From Streptomyces sclerotialus (GTDB lineage Bacteria > Actinomycetota > Actinomycetes > Streptomycetales > Streptomycetaceae): a stretch of 64,000 nt of DNA. Shown piece after piece: positions 16,313 through 24,400 of the stretch (the stretch's first letter is position 1; each line of letters opens with the position of its first letter). The DNA lies in assembly GCF_040907265.1 (NCBI RefSeq), contig NZ_JBFOHP010000002.1, positions 3,248,501-3,312,500 of the forward strand, in the 5' to 3' direction. Position numbers and translations under genes: made by a program. Under the pieces are notes generated by a model, which was given only the letters and a program-made list of their open reading frames with translations, made no database searches and was not told where the DNA came from.

Positions 16313-18610
16313 ATGAACGACGATTCGCAGCAGGACGGCCAGGGAAGTAACGGTTCCGCCGAGGCCGCACCGGGCGCCGCCCCGAGCCCCGGCAAGAAGG
16401 GCCGCCCCCGCCGCACGGGCTGGCGCCGCTTCCTGCCCACCTGGCGCATGACCCTCGGCGGCATCCTGGTGATCCTGCTGATCATCGTCGGCGGCTTCCT
16501 CGCCGGTTACCTCCTCGTCGGCATCCCGCCCGCCAACAAGGCGGCCAAGGCCCAGAGCAACGTCTTCCTCTTCTCCGACGGCACCCAGCTCGCCCGCGAC
16601 GGCGAGGTCAACCGCGAGAACGTCAAGCTCAGCCAGGTCCCCAAGGACGTCCAGCACGCCGTACTCGCCGCCGAGGACCGCAACTTCTACAGCGAGTCCG
16701 CGGTCAACCCCGTCGCCATGCTGCGCGCCGCCTGGAACACCGTCATCGGCAAGGGCAAGCAGTCCGGCTCCACCATCACCCAGCAGTACGTCAAGAACTA
16801 CTACCTCGGCCAGGAACAGACGATCACCCGCAAGGCCAAGGAGTTCTTCATCGCCATCAAGCTGGACCGCGAGGTGAGCAAGGACGAGATCCTGGAGGGC
16901 TACCTCAACACCAGCTACTACGGCCGCAACGCCTACGGCATCCAGGCCGCGGCCCAGGCGTACTACAACAAGGACGTCAAGGACCTCAACGCCGCCCAGG
17001 GCGCCTACCTCGCCACCCTCCTCAACGCCCCCAGCCAGTACGACATCGTCGTCCACCCCGAGAACCGGCAGCGCGCCGAGGCCCGCTGGAACTACGTCAT
17101 GGACGGCATGGTCAAGAAGGGCTGGCTCAGCGGCTCCCAGCGCGCCGCCACCAAGTTCGACCCGCCCGGCGAGGCCAAGACCCCCAGCGGCCTCTCCGGC
17201 CGCCGCGGCTACTTCGTCAACGCCATCAAGGACTACCTCCGCGACAACGACATCCTCGACGAGGACGACCTCAAGGGCGGCGGCTACCGCATCACCACCA
17301 CCATCGACAAGAAGAAGCAGCTGGCCCTCGAAAAGGCCGTCGACGACCAGGTGATGGACCAGCTCGACAAGAAGAACCGCGACGCCGACAAGAACGTCCG
17401 GGCCGGCGGCGCCTCCATCGACCCCGCCACCGGCAAGGTCGTCGCCATGTACGGCGGCATCGACTACGCCCAGCAGTTCGTCAACGGCGCCACCCGCGCC
17501 GACTACCAGGTCGGCTCCACCTTCAAGCCCTTCGTCTTCGCCTCCGCCGTCGCCAACCACGCGACCACCCAGGACGGGCAGACGATCACCCCGCAGACCG
17601 TCTACGACGGCACCAACAAGCGGATGACCGTCAGCGACGGACAGCCCACCGGCTTCGCCCCCGCCAACGAGGACGACCGCTCCTACGGCCAGATCACCGT
17701 CTCCGAGGCCACCGACAAGTCCGTCAACGCCGTCTACGCCCAGATGGGCATCGACGTCGGCCCCGACAAGGTCCGGGAGACCGCCGTCGACCTCGGCATC
17801 CCGCGCACCACCCCCGGGCTCGCCGAGTCCCAGGGCGCCATCTCGCTCGGCACCGCCACCCCCAGCGTCCTGGAGATGACCAGCGCCTACGGCACCCTCG
17901 CCAACCACGGCAAGCGCGTCCCGTACACCTTCCTCCAGAAGATCACCAAGAACGGCGAGAACGTCACCCTGCCCGACCGGGCCGAGCGGACCGCGATGCC
18001 CCGCGAGGCCGCCGACACCACCACCTCCATCCTGCGCAGCGTCGTCGAGAGCCCCGGCGGCACCGGCGCCGCGGCACAGGCCGCGGGCCGCCCCGCCGCC
18101 GGCAAGACCGGCACCGCCGAGGAGGACAAGGCCGCCTGGTTCGCCGGGTACACCCCCGACCTCGCCACCGTCATCGCCGTCTTCGGCCAGGACCCCAAGA
18201 CCGCGACCCAGGAACCGCTCTACGGCGCCGGCGGCCTGGCCCGCATCAACGGCGGCGGCTGGCCCGCCCAGATCTGGGCCGACTACACAGCGGCCGCGCT
18301 CGACGGCAAGCCCGCCGAGGACTTCGACCTGGAGCTGGAGAGCGGCGCCGACCAGCCGGCGCCCACGGCCACCGCACCGCCCACCACTCCGGGCGGCGAG
18401 ACCGGGGCGCCCAGCACCCCGTCGCAGACCGCGCCGCCCGTCACGCCCCCGGCCACCACGGCGCCGCCGACCACCGTCGAACCGCCGGAGCCCACCTTCC
18501 CGACCGGGCCGCCGCCCACCACGGCCCCCACCGAGGACTTCCCCACGGTCGAGCCGGGCGGCGGCGGCCCCGGCGGAGCACCGGGAACCCCGCCGGGACA
18601 GCAGTACTAG
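16313..18610 (+). CDS. Class A penicillin-binding protein (transglycosylase/transpeptidase)
   Basis: A 765-residue bifunctional peptidoglycan synthase. A cytoplasmic basic tail precedes one membrane helix (about residues 45-70). The GT51 domain has catalytic Glu121 in EDRNFY and the STITQQ motif. The transpeptidase has Ser402 in GSTFKP, the SVN motif at 470 and KTG at 598. Residues from about 680 onward are a Pro/Thr-rich low-complexity tail that probably spans the wall. ATG 16313 follows GAGGAG at about 11 bases; in-frame codons upstream to 16193 lack support. GT51 usually has HGGVD after EDRNFY; here it is ESAVNP, a variation worth noting. Confidence 0.95.
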   Translation: MNDDSQQDGQGSNGSAEAAPGAAPSPGKKGRPRRTGWRRFLPTWRMTLGGILVILLIIVGGFLAGYLLVGIPPANKAAKAQSNVFLFSDGTQLARDGEVNRENVKLSQVPKDVQHAVLAAEDRNFYSESAVNPVAMLRAAWNTVIGKGKQSGSTITQQYVKNYYLGQEQTITRKAKEFFIAIKLDREVSKDEILEGYLNTSYYGRNAYGIQAAAQAYYNKDVKDLNAAQGAYLATLLNAPSQYDIVVHPENRQRAEARWNYVMDGMVKKGWLSGSQRAATKFDPPGEAKTPSGLSGRRGYFVNAIKDYLRDNDILDEDDLKGGGYRITTTIDKKKQLALEKAVDDQVMDQLDKKNRDADKNVRAGGASIDPATGKVVAMYGGIDYAQQFVNGATRADYQVGSTFKPFVFASAVANHATTQDGQTITPQTVYDGTNKRMTVSDGQPTGFAPANEDDRSYGQITVSEATDKSVNAVYAQMGIDVGPDKVRETAVDLGIPRTTPGLAESQGAISLGTATPSVLEMTSAYGTLANHGKRVPYTFLQKITKNGENVTLPDRAERTAMPREAADTTTSILRSVVESPGGTGAAAQAAGRPAAGKTGTAEEDKAAWFAGYTPDLATVIAVFGQDPKTATQEPLYGAGGLARINGGGWPAQIWADYTAAALDGKPAEDFDLELESGADQPAPTATAPPTTPGGETGAPSTPSQTAPPVTPPATTAPPTTVEPPEPTFPTGPPPTTAPTEDFPTVEPGGGGPGGAPGTPPGQQY

Positions 18611-18644
18611 CCGACACCGCGAGGCGGCCTCCGGGCAGCGGGCA

Positions 18645-18965
18645 TCAGTGCCCGGAGGTCGCCTTCAGGCCCACGACGGCCACCAGCAGCAGACAGATGA
18701 AGAAGATCCGGGCCGCGGTCGCCGGCTCACCCAGCACCACCATGCCCACGACCGCCGCACCGGCGGCGCCTATGCCCACCCACACGCCGTACGCCGTACC
18801 GATCGGCAGGGTCTTCGCGGCGTACGACAGCAGGGCCATGCTCGCGACGATGCCCGCGCCCGTGAACAGGCTCGGCCACAGCCGGGTGAACCCCTCGGTG
18901 AACTTCATCCCGATCGACCAGCCGACCTCCAGCAGACCGGCGACGAGCAGCAGGATCCATGCCAT
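18645..18965 (-). CDS. gdx: SMR-family guanidinium exporter (SugE/Gdx type)
   Basis: A 106-residue four-helix small multidrug resistance protein. The active-site Glu is in GLLEVGWSIGMK and the sequence GFTRLWPSL, KTLPIGTAYGVW and GEPAT follows the Gdx (SugE) subgroup rather than EmrE, so guanidinium/proton antiport is the likely activity. ATG 18965 has GGAGGTG six bases upstream; a longer frame to 19010 covers the leader. The 5' leader carries a guanidine-III riboswitch (19021-19061), which strongly supports this substrate. It converges on the PBP gene with 34 bp between stops. Confidence 0.92.
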   Translation of the reverse strand: MAWILLLVAGLLEVGWSIGMKFTEGFTRLWPSLFTGAGIVASMALLSYAAKTLPIGTAYGVWVGIGAAGAAVVGMVVLGEPATAARIFFICLLLVAVVGLKATSGH

Positions 18966-18978
18966 GACGGCACCTCCG

Positions 18979-19034
18979 TGACAAGCACGCACACGCCCGC
19001 GCGTGTGCATCTACAGGGGTGCGTCGTCTTGTCA
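18979..19034 (-). promoter_or_regulatory. Predicted expression platform of the guanidine riboswitch
   Basis: Reading the minus strand, TGACAAG inside the riboswitch (19034-19028) is exactly complementary to CTTGTCA (18985-18979), which directly precedes the Shine-Dalgarno bases CGGAGGTG (18978-18971). Between them stands an 8-bp hairpin, GCACACGC / GCGTGTGC (19008-18989). The two pairings of TGACAAG are mutually exclusive with the folded aptamer, so ligand binding could free the ribosome site. This mechanism is inference from complementarity. Confidence 0.5.
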
Positions 19035-19061
19035 TGACCCGGTACGGCGCGTCTCGTCGGG
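19021..19061 (-). ncRNA. Guanidine-III (ykkC-III) riboswitch aptamer
   Basis: The 41-nt minus-strand segment starts CCCGACGAGACGCGCCG and ends GGTCATGACAAGACGACGC. It matches, nearly base for base, the guanidine-III aptamer known from Thermobifida fusca (CCGGACGAGG... and GACAAGACGGCGC, recalled from the published structure). The conserved ACGAG and GACAAGAC are kept. CCCG (19061-19058) can pair with CGGG (19041-19038), where T. fusca has CCGG/CCGG, a covariation. The other helix (19050-19044 with 19027-19021) has one C.A mismatch. It sits 56 nt before the start of a Gdx-type exporter. Confidence 0.85.
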
Positions 19062-19157
19062 ATGCCCCCGACCTTAGCAAGCCATGCCGAAACGGGCGGT
19101 GACACCGGTCACCGCCCGTTCGCGCGTACTGGTCAGGGCCTTACCGGAGAGAGGGAC

Positions 19158-19508
19158 TCACAGGTACAGCCCGGTGGAGTCCTCGGCGCCTTCCAGGCGC
19201 TCCGCCGCCACCGCGTGCAGGTCGCGCTCGCGCATCAGCACGTAGGCGACACCGCGCACCTCCACCTCGGCGCGGTCCTCCGGGTCGTACAGCACCCGGT
19301 CCCCCGGCTCGACGGTACGGACGTTCTGCCCCACCGCCACGACCTCCGCCCACGCCAGCCGGCGGCCCACCGCGGCCGTCGCGGGGATGACGATGCCACC
19401 GGTCGAGCGCCGCTCGCCCTCGGTCGTATCGGTACGGACGAGCACCCGGTCGTGCAGCATCCGGATCGGCAGCTTGTCGTGGGTGTCCTGAGTGTTGTTC
19501 GGGCTCAC
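19158..19508 (-). CDS. GroES-like co-chaperone paralogue
   Basis: A 116-residue protein of the chaperonin-10 fold: MLHDRVLVRTD at the start of the fold, the mobile-loop region GERRSTGGIVIP, and VGQNVRTVEPGDRVLYDPED. No groEL gene is adjacent, so this is a stand-alone paralogue. GTG 19508 was chosen because the residues upstream look non-coding; no convincing ribosome site is present. Whether it can cap GroEL cannot be judged. Confidence 0.82.
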   Translation of the reverse strand: MSPNNTQDTHDKLPIRMLHDRVLVRTDTTEGERRSTGGIVIPATAAVGRRLAWAEVVAVGQNVRTVEPGDRVLYDPEDRAEVEVRGVAYVLMRERDLHAVAAERLEGAEDSTGLYL

Positions 19509-19576
19509 GGCAAGACCGTACCTGTATCCGCCCCCGGACCGGACCCCGGCCCGGCAGTACGGACCCGGCAATCCCC

Positions 19577-19897
19577 CTACGACCGCCGCTTGCGCGCGCT
19601 CATCGCCAGCAGCCCCACCAGGCCGACCGCGACCAGCGCCACCGGCACGATCCGCTCCATCCGCGGCGCGCCGTCCTCCGACACCAGCTGCGAGCGGACG
19701 TCGGAGACCGCCCGGTTGGCGACCACGTACGCCCGCCCGGCCGTACGGTCCACGGCCGCCGCCGCCTTCGCCTTCGCGTCGCCGACGATCGTCCTGGGGT
19801 GCAGCCGCACGCCGATCTCGTCGAGCGTCACGGCGAGCTCCTGCCGCCGGCGGACGATGTCCGCCTCGATCTGCGCAGGGGTCCTGGCATCCGACAC
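19577..19897 (-). CDS. DUF3618 protein with C-terminal membrane helix
   Basis: A 106-residue protein with the DUF3618 pattern: ARTPAQIEADIVRRRQELA, then VRLHPRTIVGDAK, then an amphipathic helix, and one membrane segment (IVPVALVAVGLVGLLAM) ending in a basic RKRRS tail. GTG 19897 has GGAGGC eight bases upstream. The much longer open frame to 20755 is the antisense of the peroxiredoxin gene and is not coding. Divergent from bcp. Function unknown. Confidence 0.85.
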   Translation of the reverse strand: MSDARTPAQIEADIVRRRQELAVTLDEIGVRLHPRTIVGDAKAKAAAAVDRTAGRAYVVANRAVSDVRSQLVSEDGAPRMERIVPVALVAVGLVGLLAMSARKRRS

Positions 19898-20158
19898 CGC
19901 GCTGCCTCCGTCGTTTCGGCCGGTGAGTACACGTTCTCGATGGTTCCTGACGGACAGTCTGTCAGCTTGCTCTCCGTACCGCTCCACGGCACCCCCGTTC
20001 AGCGGGCCCACGCGGCGTACAAAGAGGCGAACCGGCCGACGGCGCGCGGGGCTGTCGGCGGACGTCAGTAACCTCGGGGCGGAACACACGACCACCGAGG
20101 TCGGCACGGTCACCGGCCCATGGCCGGCACGGTCACCGACCCACCCCTGAGGAGAGCC

Positions 20159-20626
20159 ATGAGCGAGCGATTGCAGCCCGGCGACACCGCCCCCGCCTTC
20201 ACCCTCCCCGACGCGGACGGCAAGCAGGTCTCGCTCGCCGACCACAAGGGCCGCAAGGTCATCGTCTACTTCTACCCCGCGGCCCTCACCCCCGGCTGCA
20301 CGAAGCAGGCCTGCGACTTCACCGACAACCTCGACTTCCTGGCCGGCCACGGCTACGACGTCATCGGCATCTCCCCCGACAAGCCGGAGAAGCTCGCGAA
20401 GTTCCGCGAGAAGGAGGAGCTGAAGGTCACCCTCCTCGGCGACCCCGACAAGTCCGTCCTGGAAGCCTACGGCGCCTTCGGCGAGAAGAAGCTCTACGGC
20501 AAGGTCGTCACGGGCGTCATCCGCTCCACCGTCATCGTCGACGAGGAGGGCAAGGTCGAGCGTGCCCTCTACAACGTCAAGGCCACCGGCCACGTCGCCA
20601 AGATCATCAAGGACCTGGGCCTGTAA
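20159..20626 (+). CDS. bcp: Thioredoxin-dependent thiol peroxidase (Bcp-type peroxiredoxin)
   Basis: A 155-residue peroxiredoxin Q that reduces hydroperoxides with electrons from thioredoxin. Peroxidatic Cys47 and resolving Cys52 lie in TPGCTKQACDF, the two-Cys spacing typical of Bcp. The usual PKAxTPGC is FYPAALTPGC here, still consistent. ATG 20159 follows GAGGAGAG. A strong hairpin at 20668-20714 ends the unit. Confidence 0.95.
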   Translation: MSERLQPGDTAPAFTLPDADGKQVSLADHKGRKVIVYFYPAALTPGCTKQACDFTDNLDFLAGHGYDVIGISPDKPEKLAKFREKEELKVTLLGDPDKSVLEAYGAFGEKKLYGKVVTGVIRSTVIVDEEGKVERALYNVKATGHVAKIIKDLGL

Positions 20627-20929
20627 CCGCTGACCGCCGGCCAGGCCCGCGAGGCCCCGAACCGGCACCGAGCGGCCTCCCGCCCGGGCAGTCGTCCCGG
20701 CGGAGGCCGCTCGGCAGCACCCCCGGGTTCCCCTCCACGCGCCTTGCACACCCACTCCCGCACCACGGGCACAACCACGTCACACCCGCCCTAAACGGCC
20801 CACACCGAGTGACGAATATCGCCTTCTGCCGCCAAAGTGGTTTGACCGGCTCCGTAACCGCGCAGACGCCCCTTTCGAAACGAGCCCACCGCGCAGTGCG
20901 CGGACCGACCGAGCGAGAGGACCGCACTC
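20627..20929. other. Intergenic region, 303 bp
   Basis: It holds the bcp terminator hairpin (20668-20714) and, further on, the presumed promoter of the MFS gene. GAGAGG at 20915-20920 is the ribosome site for that gene. I see no further gene or structured RNA. Confidence 0.6.
20668..20714 (+). terminator. bcp terminator hairpin
   Basis: A perfect 13-bp stem (CCGAGCGGCCTCC / GGAGGCCGCTCGG) with an inner CCGGG/CCCGG helix, 42 bp after the bcp stop. Confidence 0.75.
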
Positions 20930-22468
20930 GTGACGACCGGCAGTACCGATGCCACGTCCGGGACCGAACTGGACCCCGAGGCGGTCCGGCGCCACCGCAC
21001 GCTCTTCCGCGCCATCAACCGTCGCAAGAACCCCAAGCTCCGCCGCACCGACATCACGATCACCGACGAACGGGTCGTCAAGCGCGCCGTGAAGGCCGCC
21101 GCCGTCGGTAATGCGATGGAGTGGTTCGACTTCGGCATCTACAGCTACCTCGCCGTCACGATCGGCCACGTCTTCTTCCCCAGCGGCAGCGACACCGCGA
21201 GCCTGCTGTCCTCGTTCGCGACGTTCGCGGTGGCCTTCCTCGTACGGCCCATCGGCGGCGCCTACTTCGGCCCCCTCGGCGACCGCATCGGCCGCAAGAA
21301 GGTCCTCGCCCTCACCATGATCATGATGGCCGTGGGCACCTTCTGCATCGGCCTGATCCCCTCGTACGCCACCATCGGCTTCTGGGCACCGGTCCTGCTC
21401 ATCCTCTTCCGCCTGGTCCAGGGCTTCTCCACCGGCGGTGAGTACGGCGGCGCCTCCACCTTCATCGCCGAGTACGCCCCCGACAAGAAGCGCGGCTTCT
21501 TCGGCAGCTTCCTGGAGATGGGCACCCTCGCCGGCTACACCGGCGCCGCCGGCCTCGTCCTGATCCTCAACACCTGGCTCGGCTCCGACACCATGGAGAG
21601 CTGGGGCTGGCGCCTCCCCTTCCTGGTCGCCGGGCCCCTCGGCCTCGTCGGTCTCTACCTGCGGATGAAGCTCGACGAGACCCCCGCCTTCCAGAAGCTG
21701 GAAGCCAGCCAGACGCACTCCGCGACGGGCTCGCCCGCCGAGGAGGAGACCGAGTTCTCCCACCTCTCCGAGAACCAGCCCAAGAAGAAGCTCGGCGAGA
21801 TCTTCTCCCAGCAGTGGCCCGCCCTCATCCTCTGCATCGGCCTGGTCGGCGCGTACAACATCACCGACTACATGCTGCTGTCGTACATGCCGACGTACCT
21901 GACCGACACGCTCCACTACAAGGAGTCGCACGGCCTGCTGGTACTCCTCGGCACCATGGTCGTCCTGATGCTGATCATCACCTCCGTCGGCCGCCTCAAC
22001 GACCGCTTCGGCCGCAAGCCGCTGCTCATGGCCGGCATGCTCGGCTTCTTCGTCCTCTCCATCCCCTCCTTCCTGCTGGTGGGGACCGGCGACCTGCTGC
22101 TCATCTGCGCCGGCATGCTGCTGATGGGCCTCTCCCTGGTCTGCCTCCTCGGCACGATGTCGGCAGCCCTCCCGGCCCTCTTCCCGACCAACGTCCGGTA
22201 CGGCTCCCTCTCCATCGGCTACAACCTCTCCACGTCCCTCTTCGGCGGCACCACCCCCCTGGTCATCGAGGCCCTGATGGCCGGCTTCCACGGCAACCAG
22301 ATGATCCCGGCGTACTACGCCATGGGTGCCGCGCTGATCGGCGTCATCGCCGTCCTCTGCATGAAGGAAACCGCCCAGCAGCCCCTCGAAGGCTCCCCGC
22401 CCTCGGTAGCCACCCACGAAGAGGCCGTGGAAATCGTCACGGCCCAGAGCCCGGACCCGCGGTTCTGA
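20930..22468 (+). CDS. MFS transporter, ProP-like metabolite:H+ symporter
   Basis: A 512-residue 12-helix carrier. It has an N-terminal cytoplasmic extension of about 55 residues, NAMEWFDFGIYSY opening helix 1, the motif-A loop GPLGDRIGRKKVL after helix 2, RLVQGFSTGGEYGG in helix 4, and a second DRFGRKPLL loop in the C-half. These features place it in the proline/betaine/alpha-ketoglutarate (MHS) branch; osmoprotectant uptake is plausible but unproven. GTG 20930 follows GAGAGG. The gene ends at a perfect hairpin terminator. Confidence 0.9.
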   Translation: MTTGSTDATSGTELDPEAVRRHRTLFRAINRRKNPKLRRTDITITDERVVKRAVKAAAVGNAMEWFDFGIYSYLAVTIGHVFFPSGSDTASLLSSFATFAVAFLVRPIGGAYFGPLGDRIGRKKVLALTMIMMAVGTFCIGLIPSYATIGFWAPVLLILFRLVQGFSTGGEYGGASTFIAEYAPDKKRGFFGSFLEMGTLAGYTGAAGLVLILNTWLGSDTMESWGWRLPFLVAGPLGLVGLYLRMKLDETPAFQKLEASQTHSATGSPAEEETEFSHLSENQPKKKLGEIFSQQWPALILCIGLVGAYNITDYMLLSYMPTYLTDTLHYKESHGLLVLLGTMVVLMLIITSVGRLNDRFGRKPLLMAGMLGFFVLSIPSFLLVGTGDLLLICAGMLLMGLSLVCLLGTMSAALPALFPTNVRYGSLSIGYNLSTSLFGGTTPLVIEALMAGFHGNQMIPAYYAMGAALIGVIAVLCMKETAQQPLEGSPPSVATHEEAVEIVTAQSPDPRF

Positions 22469-22487
22469 CGCCTCTTCCCCGCTCCCC

Positions 22488-22517
22488 GAATCCCCCGATC
22501 ACCCGATCGGGGGATTC
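22488..22517 (+). terminator. Rho-independent-type terminator after the MFS gene
   Basis: A perfect 13-bp inverted repeat, GAATCCCCCGATC / GATCGGGGGATTC, with the loop ACCC, followed by TTCATTTCT. Confidence 0.85.
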
Positions 22518-22627
22518 TTCATTTCTGCCGACCGCCCTGCGTGACTGCGCCGCGGTGCATCCCGTTGTTCCGTTCGACACCAGAACAATCGGCCGCCACG
22601 TCTGACGGCCGCACGGGGGGAGGAACC

Positions 22628-22885
22628 ATGCCTGCCGGCCCCTACACCCACGACACGTCGCACTTCAGCGCGACCGGACGTACGGAGCGCGGCCCGCGTC
22701 GACGGCGCCCCCTCGAAGACCTCCTCGCGGAACAGGTCCCGGCCAACGCCCGCCGTACACCTCCCGACCGGCTGGAGGGCGGGACAACCGCCTGGAGAAT
22801 CTGCGCCTCCTCTGCCCAACTGCCATGCGGTCACCCATACCTGGTGCAGGGGAGGTGCTCGGCGCCGGACCGGACAGTGACCTAG
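22628..22885 (+). CDS. Small hypothetical protein
   Basis: An 85-residue open frame with a good ribosome site (GGAGGAA) just before ATG 22628. It starts PAGPYTHDTSHFS, has an Arg-rich patch (GPRRRRPLEDLLAEQ) and ends without recognisable domain. It stands alone between the MFS terminator and tRNA-Leu. I do not recognise it; it may be a gene remnant. Confidence 0.4.
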   Translation: MPAGPYTHDTSHFSATGRTERGPRRRRPLEDLLAEQVPANARRTPPDRLEGGTTAWRICASSAQLPCGHPYLVQGRCSAPDRTVT

Positions 22886-22933
22886 GTGGTGACATCACCG
22901 TCAGCCGCCAGCCGGTACCATGGCTGGCGGCTG

Positions 22934-23016
22934 GCGGCGGTGGCGCAACGGCGACGCAGCAGACTTAGGATCTGTGGCCCGTGAAGGGCTTGAGGGTTCG
23001 AATCCCTTCCGCCGCA
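22934..23016 (+). tRNA. tRNA-Leu (anticodon UAG)
   Basis: An 83-nt class II tRNA. The acceptor GCGGCGG pairs with CCGCCGC and is followed by discriminator A at 23016. The anticodon stem GCAGA/UCUGU encloses the loop CUUAGGA, anticodon UAG, reading CUA. There is a long variable arm (GGCCCGUGAAGGGCUU) and a TTCGAAT T-loop. CCA is not encoded. It is not bldA, which reads UUA. Confidence 0.96.
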
Positions 23017-23038
23017 CTGGTTTTACTTACCTAAGCCA

Positions 23039-23074
23039 GGCCCCCGACCTCCGTATCAGCGGAGGCCGGGGGCC
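23039..23074. terminator. Hairpin between tRNA-Leu and rdgB
   Basis: A 15-bp stem, GGCCCCCGACCTCCG / CGGAGGCCGGGGGCC, with one A.C mismatch, between the convergent tRNA and rdgB genes. It can end both transcripts. Confidence 0.75.
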
Positions 23075-23097
23075 TTCGTCGTTGAGTGGAGACGGGC

Positions 23098-23706
23098 TCA
23101 GCCCAGCAGTTCCCGGACCACCGGGGCGAGGGCGCGGAAGGCCTTGCCCCGGTGGGAGATGGCGTTCTTCTCGTCTGCCGTCAGTTCGGCGCAGGTGCGG
23201 GTGTCGCCCTCGACCTGGAGGATCGGGTCGTAGCCGAAGCCGCCGGAGCCGGCGGGGGCGCGGCGGAGGGTGCCTTCGAGCTTGCCCTCGACGACGCGCT
23301 CCGTGCCGTCCGGGAGGGCGAGGGCCGCGGCGCAGGCGAAGTGGGCCGCGCGGTGCTCGTCGGCGATGTCGGAGAGCTGGGCGAGGAGCAGGTCCAGGTT
23401 GGCCTGGTCGTCGCCGTGCCGGCCGGCCCAGCGGGCGGAGAAGATGCCGGGCGCGCCGCCCAGTACGTCCACGCAGAGGCCGGAGTCGTCGGCGACGGCG
23501 GGGTGGCCGGTGGCCTGCGCGAGCGCGTGGGCCTTGAGGAGGGCGTTCTCGGCGAACGTGACACCGGTCTCCTTGACGTCGGGGACCTCGGGGTACGCGT
23601 CGGCGCCGACCAGATCGATGTCGAGGTCGGCCGCGGTGAGGATGGCGCGGAGTTCGGTGATTTTGCCGGCGTTGCGGGTGGCGAGGATCAGGCGCTGGTG
23701 CTTCAT
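23098..23706 (-). CDS. rdgB: RdgB/HAM1 non-canonical purine NTP pyrophosphatase
   Basis: A 202-residue house-cleaning enzyme that hydrolyses dITP, XTP and ITP to monophosphates. The N-terminal LATRNAGKITELR binds phosphate, VTFAENALLKA carries the metal-site Glu, AVADDSGLCVDVL the catalytic Asp, and SGGFGYDPI with AISHRGKAF complete the base site. Length matches the family. ATG 23706 starts with MKHQRLILATRN. It is downstream of rph in the usual actinobacterial order, though two small genes intervene here. Confidence 0.95.
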   Translation of the reverse strand: MKHQRLILATRNAGKITELRAILTAADLDIDLVGADAYPEVPDVKETGVTFAENALLKAHALAQATGHPAVADDSGLCVDVLGGAPGIFSARWAGRHGDDQANLDLLLAQLSDIADEHRAAHFACAAALALPDGTERVVEGKLEGTLRRAPAGSGGFGYDPILQVEGDTRTCAELTADEKNAISHRGKAFRALAPVVRELLG

Positions 23707-23783
23707 GGTGAGCGATTATCCCGGCCACCCGTGGCCGGGACGCCCGGCGGGGCGGGCGACACCCGGGGCCCGCTCGGGCGGCC

Positions 23784-23829
23784 GCGCGTACGAGGTGGGT
23801 GTGGGTTCCCGGACGCACCTCGTACGCGC
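23784..23829 (-). repeat. 14-bp perfect inverted repeat
   Basis: GCGCGTACGAGGTG (23784-23797) is mirrored by CACCTCGTACGCGC (23816-23829) across 18 bases, in the gap between the small lipoprotein stop and the rdgB start. It may end the lipoprotein transcript or be an operator. Confidence 0.6.
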
Positions 23830-23858
23830 CTCACTCACCCGGGCGGGCAGCCCACGGC

Positions 23859-24308
23859 TCAGCCCGGGGTGCAGATCTTGGTCAGCTCCGAGGCGGCGGC
23901 TTCGATGGGCGCGGTGTCGGGGGTCTTGCCCTGGTCCAGGGCCTGCTGGGCGTCCTTGACGCCGCGGGAGAGGTCGTCGACGGCCTTGCCGATATCGGCG
24001 TTGTCGCTCGTGTCGCCGAGCTCGTCGAGGTTCTTGTCGATCTTGTCGAGGGCCTGCTGGGCCTCCGCGGGGTTCTCGGCGCCGCCGGAGAAGGCCTGCT
24101 GGAGCTCGTCGACGTTCTTTCCGACGGTGGCGGCGGTCTGGGCGCAGTCCAGGGCCGTCTCCACGGCCCCGCAGCCGGAGAGCACGGGAACGGCCAGGGT
24201 GATGGCCGCCACGGCCGAGGCGGCGGTCACGGCCGTACGGCGGGCGGGCCGCACGGCGGGGCCGGAACCGGGGGTTCGGCGGCGGCGGGCGAAGCGGTAC
24301 GCGGACAT
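23859..24308 (-). CDS. Small lipoprotein with helical domain
   Basis: A 149-residue exported protein. An Arg-rich N-terminus, hydrophobic segment and LSGC place the lipidated Cys at residue 46. The mature part is acidic and helical, with DELQQAFSGGAENPAEAQQALDK-like heptads, and has two further Cys (in LDCAQ and KICTPG) that could form a disulfide. ATG 24308 has GGGAGGG upstream. No domain assignment is possible. Confidence 0.75.
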   Translation of the reverse strand: MSAYRFARRRRTPGSGPAVRPARRTAVTAASAVAAITLAVPVLSGCGAVETALDCAQTAATVGKNVDELQQAFSGGAENPAEAQQALDKIDKNLDELGDTSDNADIGKAVDDLSRGVKDAQQALDQGKTPDTAPIEAAASELTKICTPG

Positions 24309-24400
24309 GGACGGGGCCCTCCCTTGGCAATGAACAGGTAAAGGAAGGAACGCTCGGGGCCCGGTTTTGGTTGCCGACGCCGCCGGATCGAGACGAAAGG

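Noticed and set aside
19577..20755. 392-residue form of the DUF3618 protein
   Set aside because: The first 285 residues are antisense to bcp; GTG 19897 has a good ribosome site and gives the family length.
20780..22417. 545-residue Glu/Gly/Asp-rich minus-strand frame
   Set aside because: Antisense of the MFS carrier; no ribosome site, no domain.
22934..23016. bldA (tRNA-Leu for UUA)
   Set aside because: The anticodon is UAG, which reads CUA; bldA has UAA.
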